This document shows positions 1 through 13,700 of a DNA stretch of 64,000 bases, piece after piece. Source of the stretch: Streptomyces netropsis (GTDB taxonomy: Bacteria; Actinomycetota; Actinomycetes; Streptomycetales; Streptomycetaceae); NCBI RefSeq assembly GCF_014203545.1, contig NZ_JACHJG010000004.1:124001-188000 (forward strand). The letters are read 5' to 3'. Under the pieces are notes generated by a model that saw only the letters and a program-made list of their open reading frames with translations, did not search any database and was not told the origin of the DNA. Numbering within the stretch: position 1 is the first letter of the stretch; every line of letters begins with the position of its first letter. Made by a program: the position numbers and the translations under genes.

Positions 1-1745
1 GGGGTAGGCGGGCAGCGGTACGCGGCGAGGGTTGCCCTGCGGGTAGAGGAGGGTCCAGTCGACCGAAGTGCCCCGGACCCAGCGGTCGGCGAGTTCCTCG
101 CCCTCCGCAGTGGTCAGGACACCGCCTGCGGGGACGATCGGCTGCTTCCCCGCGGCGGCCGCGTCCTTGCCCCGGCGGGACTTGACCCGTCCGGTGAACA
201 GGCCGTCCGCCGGGCCACCGTCGAGGTACCGCGTCACCTTCTCCATGAACTCCCCGCGCGTCGCGGCGACGAAGGCCAGCCGCCACGTCATCGGTTCACG
301 CCCTGTCTGGAGTGAGTACGCCAGGTTCCGCAGGTGCGCGGACGGGTGCGCTTCGACGTGGTCCTTGATCCGCTCGGCGACGGTCCTGAGCTGTTCCTCG
401 CCCTTCGCCGACAGGACGAAGACCGAGGTCCCGGCGGTCGCCACCGGCTCGGTGTCCTCGTCACCGCTGTCGTACTCCTCCAGCACGAGGTGGGCGTTCG
501 TGCCGCTGAAGCCGAAGGAACTCACGGCCGCGCGACGGGTCTCACCAGGACCCACCTTCCACGGCGCCAACTCGGTGTTGACGTAGAACGGCGAGTTGTC
601 GAAGTCGAAGTGCTCGTTGGGGGTGTCGAAGTGCAGCGTCGGGACGAGTTGCTTGTTCTTCATGCAGAGCAGCGTCTTCTGGACGGCGGCCACGCCCGCG
701 GCCGCCGACGTGTGCCCCACGTTGCTCTTGACCGAACCGATGGCGCAGTAGCCGACCTTGTCGGTCCTCTCCCGGTACACCGAGGCCAGGGCCTCCAGTT
801 CGATGGGGTCGCCGAGCTTGGTGCCCGTTCCGTGCATCTCGACGTAGCTGATGCCGCCGGGGTCCACGCCGTACCGCTCGTACACGTCGGCCTGGAGTTC
901 CCGCTGGCTGGCGGCGTTCGGCGCGGTGATGCCGTTGGTCCGCCCGTCCTGGTTGATGCCGGAGCCCTTGATGATGCCGTGGATGGTGTCCCCGTCGCGC
1001 TCGGCGTCCGCGAGCCGCTTGAGGACGAGCGCGCCCACGCCCTCGCCCGGCACGAACCCGTCGGCGGCGTTGTCGAAGGTCTTGCACTTGCCGTCCGGCG
1101 CCAACATCCCCGCACCGCACATGCTGATGTAGGACTCCGCGGTCAGGTAGAGGGTGACTCCGCCCACCAGCGCCATGTCGATCTCGCCGGCGCGCAGTGC
1201 CTGGGTCGCGAGGTGGGTACCGACGAGCGAGGACGAGCAGGCCGTGTCGAGGGCGATCGCCGGGCCCTTGAGGTTGAGGATGTAGGCGATGCGCGCGGCC
1301 GAGATGGCGTTGCTGTTGCTGGTGGCCGAACTCGCGTCGCCGCCCTGCTCCCGCATGAGCGCGCCGTACTCGTTGCTCATGATCCCCAGGTAGACGCCGC
1401 ACTTCTGCCCGCTCAGCGCCTGGACGTCGTACCCCGCGTCCTCGAACGCGTGGTACGCCTCCTGCAGGAAGAGGCGCTGCTGCGGGTCCATCGCCTCGGC
1501 CTCCGCCGGCGGGATGCCGAAGAACAGCGGGTCGAAGACGTCGACGTCGTCGAGCAGCCCCATCCACTTGCAGTAGACCTTGCCGGGCTGGTTCGGCCGC
1601 GGGTCGTAGTACTGGGCGACGTCCCACCGGGATTCCGGGATCTCCCGAACGCAGTCGCGCCCGTTCGCCAGGTTGTCCCAGTAGTCGTCCAGGTTGTCGG
1701 CGAGCGGGTACTTGCCCGCCATGCCCACGACGGCGATCGCGTCAG
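1..1745 (-). other. PKS module 16 (partial): KS16 and post-KS linker
   Basis: KS16 DTACSSSL (Cys4969), EMHGTGTKLGDP, NVGHTSAAAG. It resembles KS14, the other KS that follows a beta-branching ACP pair. The window ends in its flanking linker at LPAYP; the module's remaining domains are not visible. Confidence 0.9.
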
Positions 1746-4700
1746 CAGGGGCGGCGGAGCGGGTCCGCGCCGCCGCCGGGGCCACCACGGGTTCCGGCTC
1801 CACCACCAACTCGCGCACGGGGGCCTGAGCGGGCACGGGGGCCGGCTCACGCACGGGGGCCTGAGCGGGGGCGGGAGCCTGAACGGGCACCGGAGCCTGA
1901 ACGGGCACGGGGGCCTGAGCGGGGGCGGCGACAGGGGTCGTCAGCCCGCGGGGCTGCCCGGGGGCACCCGTCTTTCCGGCCTCCGCGACGACGCGGGCGG
2001 CGAGTTCCTGGACGGACGGGTGGTCGTAGAGCTTGGTGGCCTGCAGGGCAATGCCGTACCGCTTGTTGATCGCCTTGATCCACTCCACGCCGACGATCGA
2101 ATCCAGCCCGAATTCGGTGAAGTTGCGGTCCAGGTCCAGCTCGTCCACCGACAGGTACAGGGCGTCGGCGAGACTGTCCAGGAGTTCGGCCTGCACCTGG
2201 TCCTCATCGAGGACGGGTTCCCCCTCGTCGACGACCGCGACCGGCTCCTCGACGTCGTCGTCCGCCGTCGTGTCCGCGGGCGGCTCGACCCGGACCTGCG
2301 GCCGCTCCTGAGCGGTGGGCAGCAAGGCCTTGAGGTGGGCGGCCAGCCCGGTGACGGTGGGTGTGTCGTAGAGCTTGGTGGCCTGCAGGGCAACACCGTA
2401 CTGCTTGTTGATGGCCTTGATCCACTCCACGCCGACGATGGAGTCCAGGCCGAGGTCGGTGAAGTTCGCCTCCGGGTCGACCTCCTCCTCGTCCAGGTAC
2501 AGGGCCTGGGCGAGGAGCGTGGTCAGCTCCGCGACGAGCGTCTCCTCGTCCGGGCCCGCGACCGGAGCCACCGGTCGGGCCGGGGCGCGTTCGGTGGTCC
2601 TTTCGGGGACCGCGTCCGCGGCGGTGAGGGTCACGGACGGCACGGAACGCCGCGCGGGCGCTTGCACCTCGACCGTCTTGGGGGTCCGCACCGCACTGCT
2701 GAGCGGTGCGAGGCCGATGCCCCGTGGCTTCGACGTCACGGCCGCGCCGACCGACGGCGAGGTGCGGGCCGGCTCGGCCGCCTTCTCCTTCGGTGCTTCC
2801 TCCGCTACCGCAGAAGACTTCGCCACCGCAGAAGACTTCGCCACCGCGGAAGGCTTCTGCACCGCACGCGGCGGGGTCTCCACCGTGCTCTCCGGACGGG
2901 TGCTCCCCGGGGCCCAGGACCGCTTGCGTGCGAAGGGGTAGGTCGGCAGCGCGACGCGGCGCGGCAGGGTCGTGTAGCAGCTGCGCCAGTCGAGGCTCAG
3001 CCCGCTGACCCACAGCTCCAGGAGCTTGCCGAGCTTGCGCTTGCGGAGCCAGGCGTCGACGACACCGGTCAGGTCCTCGTCCTCGAACAGCGACGACACG
3101 GCGGCCGTCGAGCGCTGGGCCTTGCCCCGGTACAACCCGGCGGCCTCGCCGCCCTCGACGTGGGCGCGCAGCCCGGCGAGGAACTCCGGCACGGACCCGG
3201 CGAGGAACGCCAGCCGCTCGTCCATGTGCTCACGCCCCGCCTGCAACGTGAACGCGATGTCGGGCAGGTCGGCGTCGGTGATCCGTTCCTCCTCCGCCCA
3301 GTCGAGCAGCCGCTGGGCGTACTCCCGCAGCTGTTCGGCGGTCCTTGCGGACACGACCACGACGGACGACAGCGGGTCCGCCACCGGTTCCGGGGCGGTC
3401 GTGTCCGCCGGGACGTACTCCGACACGATGACGTGCGCGTTCGAGCCGCCCGCGCCGAACGACGAGATGCCCGCGATGCGCGGGTACTCCCGCGCCTCGC
3501 CGTCGGCCGTGGTGACCGTCGGCCGCTTCCACTCCGCGGACTCGCGCTGCACCCGGAAGGGCGTTTCGGCGAAGTCGATGTGCGGGTTGAGCACCTCCGC
3601 GTGCAGCGACGGCACCAGCCTGCGGTGCTGGAGCTGCAGCAGGACCTTGGTCAGCGCGGAGATTCCCGCCGCGCTCTCGCAGTGCCCGATGTTGCTCTTC
3701 ACCGAGCCGATCGCGCAGAACTGGCGGTCGTCGGTGTCCCGTGAGAACGCCTTGGTCAGGCCCGCGATCTCGATGGGGTCGCCGAGTTCGGTCCCGGTGC
3801 CGTGCGCCTCGACGTAGCTCACCGTGCGGGCGTCGACACCCGCCTTGTCCAGGGCGGACGCGATCGCGGCGGCCTGGGCGTTGGGGTTGGGGACCGTGTA
3901 GCCGTTGGTCCTGCCCCCGTGGTTGACCGCGGTGGACTTGATGACACCGTAGATCCGGTCGTTGTCGGCGATGGCCCGGTCGAGCGGCTTGAGCAACACG
4001 GCGCCCACGCCCTCTCCCGGCACGTAGCCGTCACCGCCGCTGCCGAAGCTCTCGCACATCCCCCTGCTCGACGCGAACCCGGTCTGCCCGAGCAGCACGT
4101 ACTTGGCGGGGTGCAGCGACAGGTTGACACCACCTGCGACCGCCACCTCGCAGTCGCCGAGCCGCAGGCTCTGGCACGCCAGGTGCAGTGCCGTCAGCGA
4201 CGACGAGCACATCGTCTTCACCGCGACGCTCGGCCCGTGCCAGTCGCAGAAGTACGAGACGCGGTTGGCGATCGAGGCCGAGTTGCCCGGTATCACCTGG
4301 GCGGCGTCCGGCCCCTGCCCGCCGACCCCGTAGAGCTGGTACTCGTCGTACATCACGCCCACGAACAGGCCGACGTTGCCGTCGACGCCGTTCGAGCGGT
4401 GCTCGCGCAGGGCCTGCCGCGTGTACCCGGCGTCCTGCAGCGTCTCGTAGACGCACTCCAGGAACAGGCGCTCCTGGGGGTCGACCACCTCCGCCTCGCG
4501 GGGCGAGATGTTGAAGAACTGGGGGTCGAACCGGTCGATGTCGTCGAGGAACCCGCCCCACTTGCAGTACGTCGTGCCCGGCTTCGAGCCGTCCGTGTCG
4601 TGGTAGAGGCTGTGGTCCCAACGGTCGCGGGGGACCTCGACGATGCTGTCCCTGCCCTCGGACAGGTTGCGCCAGAACTCGCGCAGGTTGCCGGCCTGCG

Positions 4701-7700
4701 GGTAGCGCCCGCCCAGCCCGATGATCGCGATGTCGGCGGCGGGCGGCACGACCGCCGCCGACCCGACCGGCGCCGGAGCGGCCGCGGGCGAAGCGACCGC
4801 GGGCGCCGTGGTGACCGCCGTCCGCGGTCCCGGCTCGGGTACCGGCGTCCCGGTCGCGGCCGTGGTGGCGTCGGCCCCCAGCAGCTCCCGCAAGCGGGCC
4901 TCGTGCACGGCGAGGAAGTACCCGGCCAGGGCCGTGATGTTCTGGTACTCGAAGAAGAGCGTCTTCGGCAGGCGCCCGAAGACCTCCTCCAGCCTGGCGG
5001 TCATGGTCAGCGCCATCACGGAGTCGATGCCGTAGCGCTCCATCGGGAGGTCGGCCTCGATGCGCTGCCACGGCACCTTCAGGGCCGTCGCGAGCAGCGA
5101 CTTGATGTAGTTCACCGCGGCCGGTTCCAGGTCGTTCTCCTGCGGCGTCGGTGTTGCCGTCCTGCTCTCGGCGCTCATAGGTCGTTTGTCCTCGCTCGGG
5201 TGCTGTGCCTTGAGGGCGCTTCGGAAGGCCGCCACGTCCCCCGCGACGACGAGCACTTGGTGGTGGCTCGTCCGCAGGCATCGCGCGAAGGCTTCGAGCC
5301 CCGCGTCGCGGCGCAGCGGGGTGATCCCGAAGCGCTCGCGGAGAATCTCCTCGCTGGTGGCGTCGGGACGCATCCCGCCGTCGGCCCACAGCGACCAGTT
5401 GATGGACACCGTGCGGCCGCGACGCGCGCCGAGGGCCACCAGATGCTGCCGGTACTCGGCGTAGGTGTCCATGAACGCGTTCGCCGTCGCGTAGTCGGCC
5501 TGGCCCATGTTGCCGGTCACGGCGGCGCCGGAGGAGAACATCACGAAGAAGTCGAGGTCCACCTCCCGGGTCGCCTCGTCCAGGTTGACCGTGCCGCTCA
5601 CCTTGGGCGGCAGGACGCGGGTGAACTCCTCGCCGGACTTCTTGAGGATGAAGTTGTCCTCCCTCACCCCGGCACTGTGGATGATGCCGTCGAGGCGCCC
5701 CGCGTCCCGCAGGGTGGCGGCGACCAGGGCCTCGACGCCGGCCCGATCGGTGACGTCGAGCCGCGTGTAGGACACCCGCGCCCCCGACGCCCGCAGCGCC
5801 GCCAGGAACCGGCGCGACTGCTCGGTCTCGGGAGAGCGACCGGTCAGCACGAGGGTGACGTCGTCGACCTGCCCGGCGATCTCCTCGGCGAAGATGCGCC
5901 CGAGGCCACCGAGGCCACCGGTGATCAGGTAGACGCCTCCGGTCCGCCACGGGGAACGGGGCCGGTCCGCCGCGCGTTCCTCGTCCCACACGACCACTTC
6001 GCGTCGCCCGTCCCGGTACCGGACCGTCGCGTCCTCGGGGCACAGCCGTTCGGCCGCGAGGTGTGCCCGCAGGGCGGCCACGTCGTCGTGGTCGTCCACG
6101 ATGACGACCTGCCCCGAGATCCCCGGGTTCTCCTGGCGTGCGCTCCACACCAACGCGCCCAGGCCGGACAGGGCCGCCGCTTCCGGCCGGTCCGGCACCA
6201 CGAGCTGCACGAGCGTCTCGGCCCGCGGCCTGTCGCGCAGGATCGTCTTCGTCTTCTCGAAGACCTGCAGCGCGTAGTCGGCGTAACGGCCGTCAGCCGT
6301 GGTCGCCCGCGAGGTGAGGACCAGCACCTCGCACGTGGGGTCCGAGGCCATCGCGTCCGCGAGGGCCCCCTGCTCCACGCAGACCAGCGTGTGGTGCGGA
6401 CCACCCGTGTTCCGCGTGGGTTCCGGCAGCTCGTGCTTCTGCCAGCGCGGGAACAGCAGGACGCCCGGCTCCTCCGCCGCGCCGCCGACCGCGGCCCGCA
6501 CCGTGAAGCCCTTCACCCGCACGCGGACGCGACCCGTGTCGTCGCAGATGTCGAGATCCAGGCGGCGAACAGACCCGTCGGACCGCCCGTCCGCGTCCTC
6601 GCGGACCCGGACCCACATGGTGGGCTCCAGGGCACCGAGCAGCTCGACGCGTTCCACGGCGAACGGCAGCAGGGGACCCGAGGTTCCCTCGGTGTTCCAC
6701 AGCACTCCCAGGGCGGCCTGCAGGGCTGCGTCCGTGAGCCCCGGGTACAGCAGGTAGCCGTCCGGGATCCGCGGCACGGCGGCGGGCAGCGCGAGACGTG
6801 CCAGTGCCTGGCCGTCGCCGACGAAGACGCGTTCGATGCAGCGGAACGAGTCGCCGTACTCGATGCCCGCGGCCTCGAACGCGGCGTAGACCTGCGCGGC
6901 GTCCAGCTCACGGGCGCCGCACTCGCCGCGGAGCCGGGCGAGGTCGATGTGGTCCACCGTGTCTTCCGCGAGCGGGACGACCGAGCCCTCGCTGTGGACG
7001 ACCGGTGCCGTCGCCTCGCCGTCGGCGTCCGACACCGGTGCGGAGACCTCGAAGTGCGTGGTCCGCGCGTCGTCCCGGCGCAGGGTGATGTGCAGATCGC
7101 GAGGACGGTCGTCCACCTGGAAGGGCCGGGACCAGACCACGCCGGTCAGCGCCAGCCCCGTGGGCGGCGTCGCTCCCGAGGCGTCGGCCACGGCCGCCAA
7201 CGCCAGCTCCAGGTAGGCCGCGCCCGGCAGGACCTTCCGGCCGCCCACGCGGTGGCCGGCGAGGAACTCCTCCTCGCCGGTGAACGTCGAGGTGTAGCGC
7301 TGCGCCGCGAACCCGGACGTGTTGCGGTGCACCAGCGGATGCAGCACCGCGGTCGACGTGCTCGTCGCACGCGGCTTCGGCTCGACCCAGTACCGCTCCT
7401 TGGCGAAGGGGTACGTCGGCAACGGCAGGCGCAGCGGCGCGGGGCCCGCGTGGAGCGCGGGCCAGTCGACGGCGCAGCCGTCGACCCACGCCTCCGCGAG
7501 CCGCCGGAGGTCCTTGTCCGCGGTCCACGTCCGCACGAGCGCCTGCTGCTGCTCGTCGTCCTCCTGGCGGGCCGACTGGTCCGGCGTCACCCGTCCGCGC
7601 ACGAGCCCGCCGTCGGCCGCCCGGTCCAGATGCGCCCTGAGCCCACGCACGACCTCCGTCGGGGAGCCCGCCACGAACGCCAGTCGCTCCTCCATCGCCT

Positions 7701-10700
7701 CCCGGCCCACCTGGAGCGTGTGCGCCAGGCGCGCCAGGTCGGGCCGGGGCTCGTCCTCGACGAACGCGAGCAGGTTCTCGGCCAGGTCGTCCAACTGTTC
7801 CCCGGTCCTGGCGGACAGGGCGATGACGACGGGCCCGGACGCGGCCGGGGAGCCGCTCGCCCCGGTGCGGTACTCCTCCAGTACGACATGGGCGTTGGTC
7901 CCGCTGAACCCGAACGAGCTGACGGCGGCGCGCCGCGGCCGGGCACCGGACGGCGTCTGCCACGGCTCGGGGGCCGTGACGACGCGGAAGGGCGAGTTCT
8001 CGAAGTCGAAGTGCTCGTTGGGCGAGTCGAAGTTGAGGGACGGCGCCAGCGTGCCGTGGCGCATGCTCAGCAGCACCTTGTGCACGCCCGCGACCCCGGC
8101 GGCCTCGGACGGGTGCCCGATGTTGCTCTTCACCGACCCGATGGCGCAGGACCGCGCGGGGACCCCCGACTCGCCGTACACGGTGCCCAGTGCGGAAAGC
8201 TCGATCGGGTCGCCCAGTTTCGTGCCCGTGCCGTGCATTTCGACGTAGTCGATGGTCGCCGGGTCGATGCCGTGGCGGTCGTAGACCGTGCGGACGAGTT
8301 CGGTCTGACTGGCGGCGCTCGGCGCCGTGATCCCGTTCGTCCTGCCGTCCTGGTTGATGCCGGACGCCGCGACGACACCGTGGACGTGATCGCGGTCGGC
8401 CTCGGCGTCGCTGAGGCGCTTGAGCACCAGGGCACCGACCCCCTCACCCGGCACGAACCCGTCGGCGCCGTTGTCGAACGACCTGCACCGCCCCTCCGGG
8501 GAGAGCATCCCCGCCTGGCACATGCCGACGTAGGTGTCGGGGAGCAGGTACAGCGAGACACCGCCGACGAGCGCCATGTCGATCTCACCGCTCAGCAGCG
8601 CCTGCCGGGCGAGGTGCAGCGCGACCAGCGAGGACGAGCAGGCCGTGTCGACGGCGACGGCCGGGCCCTTGAGGTTGAGGAAGTAGGCGATGCGCGAGGC
8701 GGCGATGGCGTTGCTGCTGCTCGTCGCGGACGCGGACACCCCGTCGCCCCCGAACACCAGGAAGCTGTACTCGCTGCCGCTGATGCCCAGGTAGACGCCG
8801 CACTTCTGGGAGCCGAGGGACTGCGGGTCGTACCCCGCGTCCTCGAACGCCCGGTAGGCCTCCTGGAGGAACAGCCGGTGCTGCGGGTCGATCCCTTCGG
8901 CCTCCAGCGGGGAGATGTTGAAGAACAGCGGGTCGAAGTGGTCGGCGTCCGCCAGGTACCCCATCCACTTGGAGTACGTCTTGCCCTCCTGGCCGGGCCG
9001 GGGGTCGTAGTACCGCGAGACGTCCCAGCGCGACGGCGGGACCTCGGTCACGCAGTCGCGGCCGCTGCGGAGGTTGTCCCAGTAGGCGTGGAGGTCCGCC
9101 GCGTCGGGGTAGCGCCCGGACATCCCGACCACGGCCACCTTGTCGCCGGCCCGGGTGGCGGGCGCCGGTTCGTCCACCACCGGCGCGTCCACCACCGGCG
9201 CGATGCCCACCACCGGCGCGATGTGCGCGACCGGCGCGATGTGCGCGACCGGCTCGGTGACCTCGCTCGGCGTGGCCGCCGCGGACACGGCGGCCGTCTC
9301 CACCAGCGTCACCAGGAAGTCGGTGAGCCTGCGCACCGTGGGGTGGTCGTACAGCTGAGTCGCCGCGAGCGACGTCCCGTAGTTCTTGTTGAGGATCTTC
9401 ACCCACTCCACGCCGACGATGGAGTCCATGCCGAGTTCGACGAAGTTGCGATCGGCGGCGATGTCCTCAGGGGCGAGGAACAGCACGTCGGCGAGGCTGG
9501 TGCGCACTCCTTCCAGCAGCACGGCCTTCGAGACCCGGGGACGGTCCGGTGCCGGGGCCGCGACAGGCTCCACCGTCGGAGCGGGCACGGCCTCCACGGG
9601 TACCGGCCGGGCGGGTGCGGCCTTGGCGGGTGCGGCCTTCGCGGGTGCAGACGCGGCCAGTTCGCCCCGGACGAAGTCCGCGAGTTCGCGCACCGACGGG
9701 TGGTCGTAGAGCTTCGTGGCGGTGAGCTTCGTCGCGTACCTCTTGTTGATGGCCTTGACCCACTCCACCCCGAGGATGGAGTCCAGGCCCAGATCCATGA
9801 AGTTACGGCCGGGGTCGATGTCGCCCTCCGGCATCTGCAGGACGTCGGCGAGGCCGCTCCTCAGCTCCTGCCGCAGCTCGCCCAGAGCCTTCACCGGGAC
9901 CGCGTCCGCCCGGGCCGCGGCAGGCTCGGGCGCTGCCACCGGCGCTGCCACCGGCGCTGTCACCGGCGCGGCGGGCGGCAGGGCCGCGGAGGCCGGGCCC
10001 GCCGGAGCGGCGGACCGCTCCCCCAGGTCGGCCAGCCGCACGTTCCTCGGCTTGGCGGCCGCCGGCGTCGACACGGTCATCACCTCGGCCGGGTTCCGCA
10101 GCGTGACCCGACGGCGTCCGGCGACGGGACCCACCGGCTCCTCGTGTGCCGGTTGCGCTGCCGCGGCGCCGGACGGCACGGCCTCGTCGGACACCGACCG
10201 CTTCACCACGGGGTTCTCCCGGTTCACCCAATACACCTTGCGCGAGAAGGGGTAGCCGGGAACGGCCACCAGCTGCGGATCGTCGTCGGCGAACAGCACC
10301 CGCCAGTCGGGGGCCGCGCCCCGGCAGTAGAGGTCTGCCAGCCCCAGGAGCACATCACGGTGCCCGTCGGTGCCCGCCGCGGCGAGCCTCGCGAACAGCG
10401 CCTCGCCGTCGGCTTCCCGCGGCCGGTCCCGGCGGTCGCTCGGCACCCCGCCGAAGCGGACCCCGGCGTGCTGCTCGCCCCGCTCGGCGGCGCCCAGCAC
10501 GGAGACGGCCTCGTCGAGGTCACCGACGACAAGCGCACAACGGTGATCGAAGTGCTGCCTGCGCTCCAGCAGGGTGTGGCTCACGTCGGTGAGGGAGACG
10601 ACGTCACGGTCCGCGGTCCGCAGCGCCTCGCGCAGGTCACGGATGCGGTCGCGCAGCGCCCCTTCGGTCTTCGCGGACAGGGCCAGCAGGCGGGCGGGGG

Positions 10701-13700
10701 CGTCGGTGGGCCGCGCCACGCGTGCACGGGCCCGGTAGCTCTCCACGACCATGTGGACGTTGGTGCCGCTCATGCCGAACGAACTCACGGCCCCGAGCCG
10801 CGTCCCGGTCGGGTTCTCCGGCCACGCCTTCAGGGTCTTGTTGACGTAGAACGGGCTCCGCTGCCAGGCGATGTAGTCGCTGTCCTGCTCGCAGTGCAGG
10901 CTCGGCGGGATGACGCCGTGGCGCAGCGACTGGACGAGCGCGATCAGGCTGACGATGCCGGAGGCGGCCAGCGTGTGCCCGACGTTGGGCTTGACGGAGG
11001 TGAGCGCGCAGAACCCGGTCCTGTCCGTGTGCTCGGAGAACACCTCGTTCAGCGCGTTGACCTCGACCGGGTCGCCGAGCCGGGTGCCGGTGCCGTGGGC
11101 GACGACATGGCCGATGTGCTCGGGCTCGATCCCGTGCCGCTCGTAGACGGCGCGGTACAGGCGCGCCTGCGCCGCGCCGTTCGGCGCGGTGATGCCGTTC
11201 GTCCGGCCGTCGTAGTTGATGCCGCTACCGCGGATCACGGCGAGGATGTCGTCGCCGTCGGCCTCCGCCTGCGCCAGGCGCTTGAACATCACGACGGTGA
11301 TGGCCTCGCCCAGCACCATGCCGTCCGCGCGCCGGTCGAACGCGAAGCAGGCACCGCTCGCGGAGAGCATTCCCGCCTTGCTCGTCTCGGCGAACACACG
11401 GGAGCTCGCCGCCAGGTTGACCCCGGCGACGATGGCGGCGTCGCACTCGCCGTTGCGCAGGCTGGTGCAGGCCTGGTGGGCCGCGACCAGGCCTGAGGAG
11501 CAGGCGGTGTTGACGGCGAGCACCGGTCCGGCGAAGTCGAGCAGGTAGCCCAGCCGGGAGGCCAGGATCGCCTCGTGGTGCCCCGTCAGGGTGCCCTCGC
11601 CCCCGCCCAGGTGCAGGTAGTCGCCCTGCTCCGCGCCGACGAACATGCCGATCCGCTCGTCACGCAGCTTCCGCTCGCCGTAGCCCGCGCCCTCCAGGAC
11701 GTGCCACGCCTCCTGCAGCAGCAGGCGCTGCCGCGGGTCCATCGTGCGCGCCTCGCGCGGCGATATCTCGAAGAAGGTCGGGTCGAACTCGCCGATCCCG
11801 GGGACGAAGCCGCAGCGCGCCGTCGCGGGGGCCGGGGCCTGCGGGTCGCTCCAGTCGGGGCGCCGGTCCTCGGGGACGGCCGAGAGCACGTCGCGCCCGT
11901 CCGCGAGGATCCGCCAGAACTCGTCCACCGACCGGGCAGCCGGGAACCGGCCGGTCATGCCGATGACGGCGATGGGTTCCGGTCCCGACTCCGGGCCCGT
12001 CGGTGCCGGGGTCGCGGCCGGAGCCGGGGCCGCGGCCTGGGGCCGGTGGCCGGCCGCGGCCGGTGCGGCCGGGGCCGTGGGCTCCGCCGGGTAGCGGTGC
12101 CGGAGGTGGTCGGTGTGTTCGGACACCAGGTGCGCCACCAGCCTCTCCGGGGTGGGGTGGGAGAAGAACACCGAGGGGACGACGTCGACGCCGAAGTGCG
12201 TGGTCATCGCGTTCGCGAGCCGGACCAAGGTGATCGAGTCGAACCCGAGCTGGGCGAGGTTCTCGTCGGCGTGGATCTGGTCGCGGGGCACCCGGACGGT
12301 CTCGGCGATCAGCGTCTCGAGGTCGGACAGGACACGGGCGGCGAGGTGCTCGTGGCCCGGGCCGGCGACCGGAGCACCGGTGGCGGCGACCTGCGTGCTC
12401 GGCTGCTCGGGCTCCGCGGACGCGGCAGGCACTGCGGACGCCGCATCGATCCCGAGCAGGCGGCGCAAGCGCTGCGGTTCGCCCGCCATGACGAGCCCTT
12501 GCGGCACGCCCTGGCCGATGAGCTGCTCGAAGAGCCGGATGCCCTCGGCGTTCTCCAGCAGGCGCTGGCCGCTGGAGGTGAGGTACAGCTCGGTGGCCCG
12601 CACGTCGTCGAAGCCCATCTCGCCGTCGCGCCACAGCGGCCAGTTGATGGCGACGGTCGCGCCCGAGCGGGTTCCCTGGCGGACGAGCTCGTCGCGGTGG
12701 TGGGCGTGCAGCGTCTGGAACCGGTTGCCGACGGCGTAGTCGCAGCCGCCGAAGTCCCCGAGCAGCGCGGAGGACGACGAGAAGTAGCAGACGAAGTCGA
12801 GGGGCTCGTCCGCGAGGACCTCGTCGAGCACGAGCGTGCCGTCCACCTTGGCGGCGAGCAGGCCCTGGAAGGCGCGGGCGTCGTCGGCGAGCACGCTGCC
12901 CGTGCCGGGGACACCGGCGGCGTGGATGACGCCGTCGATCCCGCCGAAGCGCTCGTGTGCCGACCGGACGACCTCCCGCATGGCCCGCCGGTCGGTGACG
13001 TCCGCCTGCTCGTAGTGGGCCTCACCGCCCAGTGACCCGAGCCGGGCGATCCGCCGCGCCCGGTCCGCGTCGAGGGGCGACCGGCCGGTCAGCACCAGCC
13101 GTGCCGACCGGGTCCGGGCGAGGTGCTCGGCGAACAGCAGCCCCAGCGCCCCCAGGCCACCGGTGATCAGGTAGGTGCCGCCCTGCTTCAGCAGGTCCTT
13201 CCCGGCGCCGGCGGTGGCCGGGCGGACCCGGCTCACGTGGCGCGTCCCGTCGCGGTACAGGGTGCTCGTGGGCCCGGCGAGTTCGGCGCTCAGGCGCGCG
13301 AACCAATCGGTCATGGTCGTCCGGGCACGCGTGCCCCGGGCGTCCTCGATCACCGCGACGAACGCCACGCCGGGCAGGACCTGGCCGAGGGAGCGTTCGA
13401 ACCCCATCCACGACTCGGCGTAGGCGCGCTCGATCCCGTCGCGGAACTCGCCCGCCTGCAGGACGTGCCGGACGCCCGGCTTCGTCGTCGCCACAGCCTG
13501 CAGCAGGTGGACGGTGTCGGTGGAGGACCGCGGTCCTGCCCCCTCCTCGACCGGCCACAGGTTCAGTACAGCGTCCACGGGGCCGAACCGTTCGCGGATC
13601 TCCGCGAAGACGCGGATCCAGTCGGTCTGCTCCCCCGCGTCCACCGCCCAGCGGCGTCGCGCGACATCGCCCGAGGCCGGTGTCCGCGAGACGAAGACGA

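Noticed and set aside
1..1745. Thioesterase or other release domain
   Set aside because: PKS C is still open at base 1, and the last visible domain is KS16 with its linker. Release must be encoded further left.
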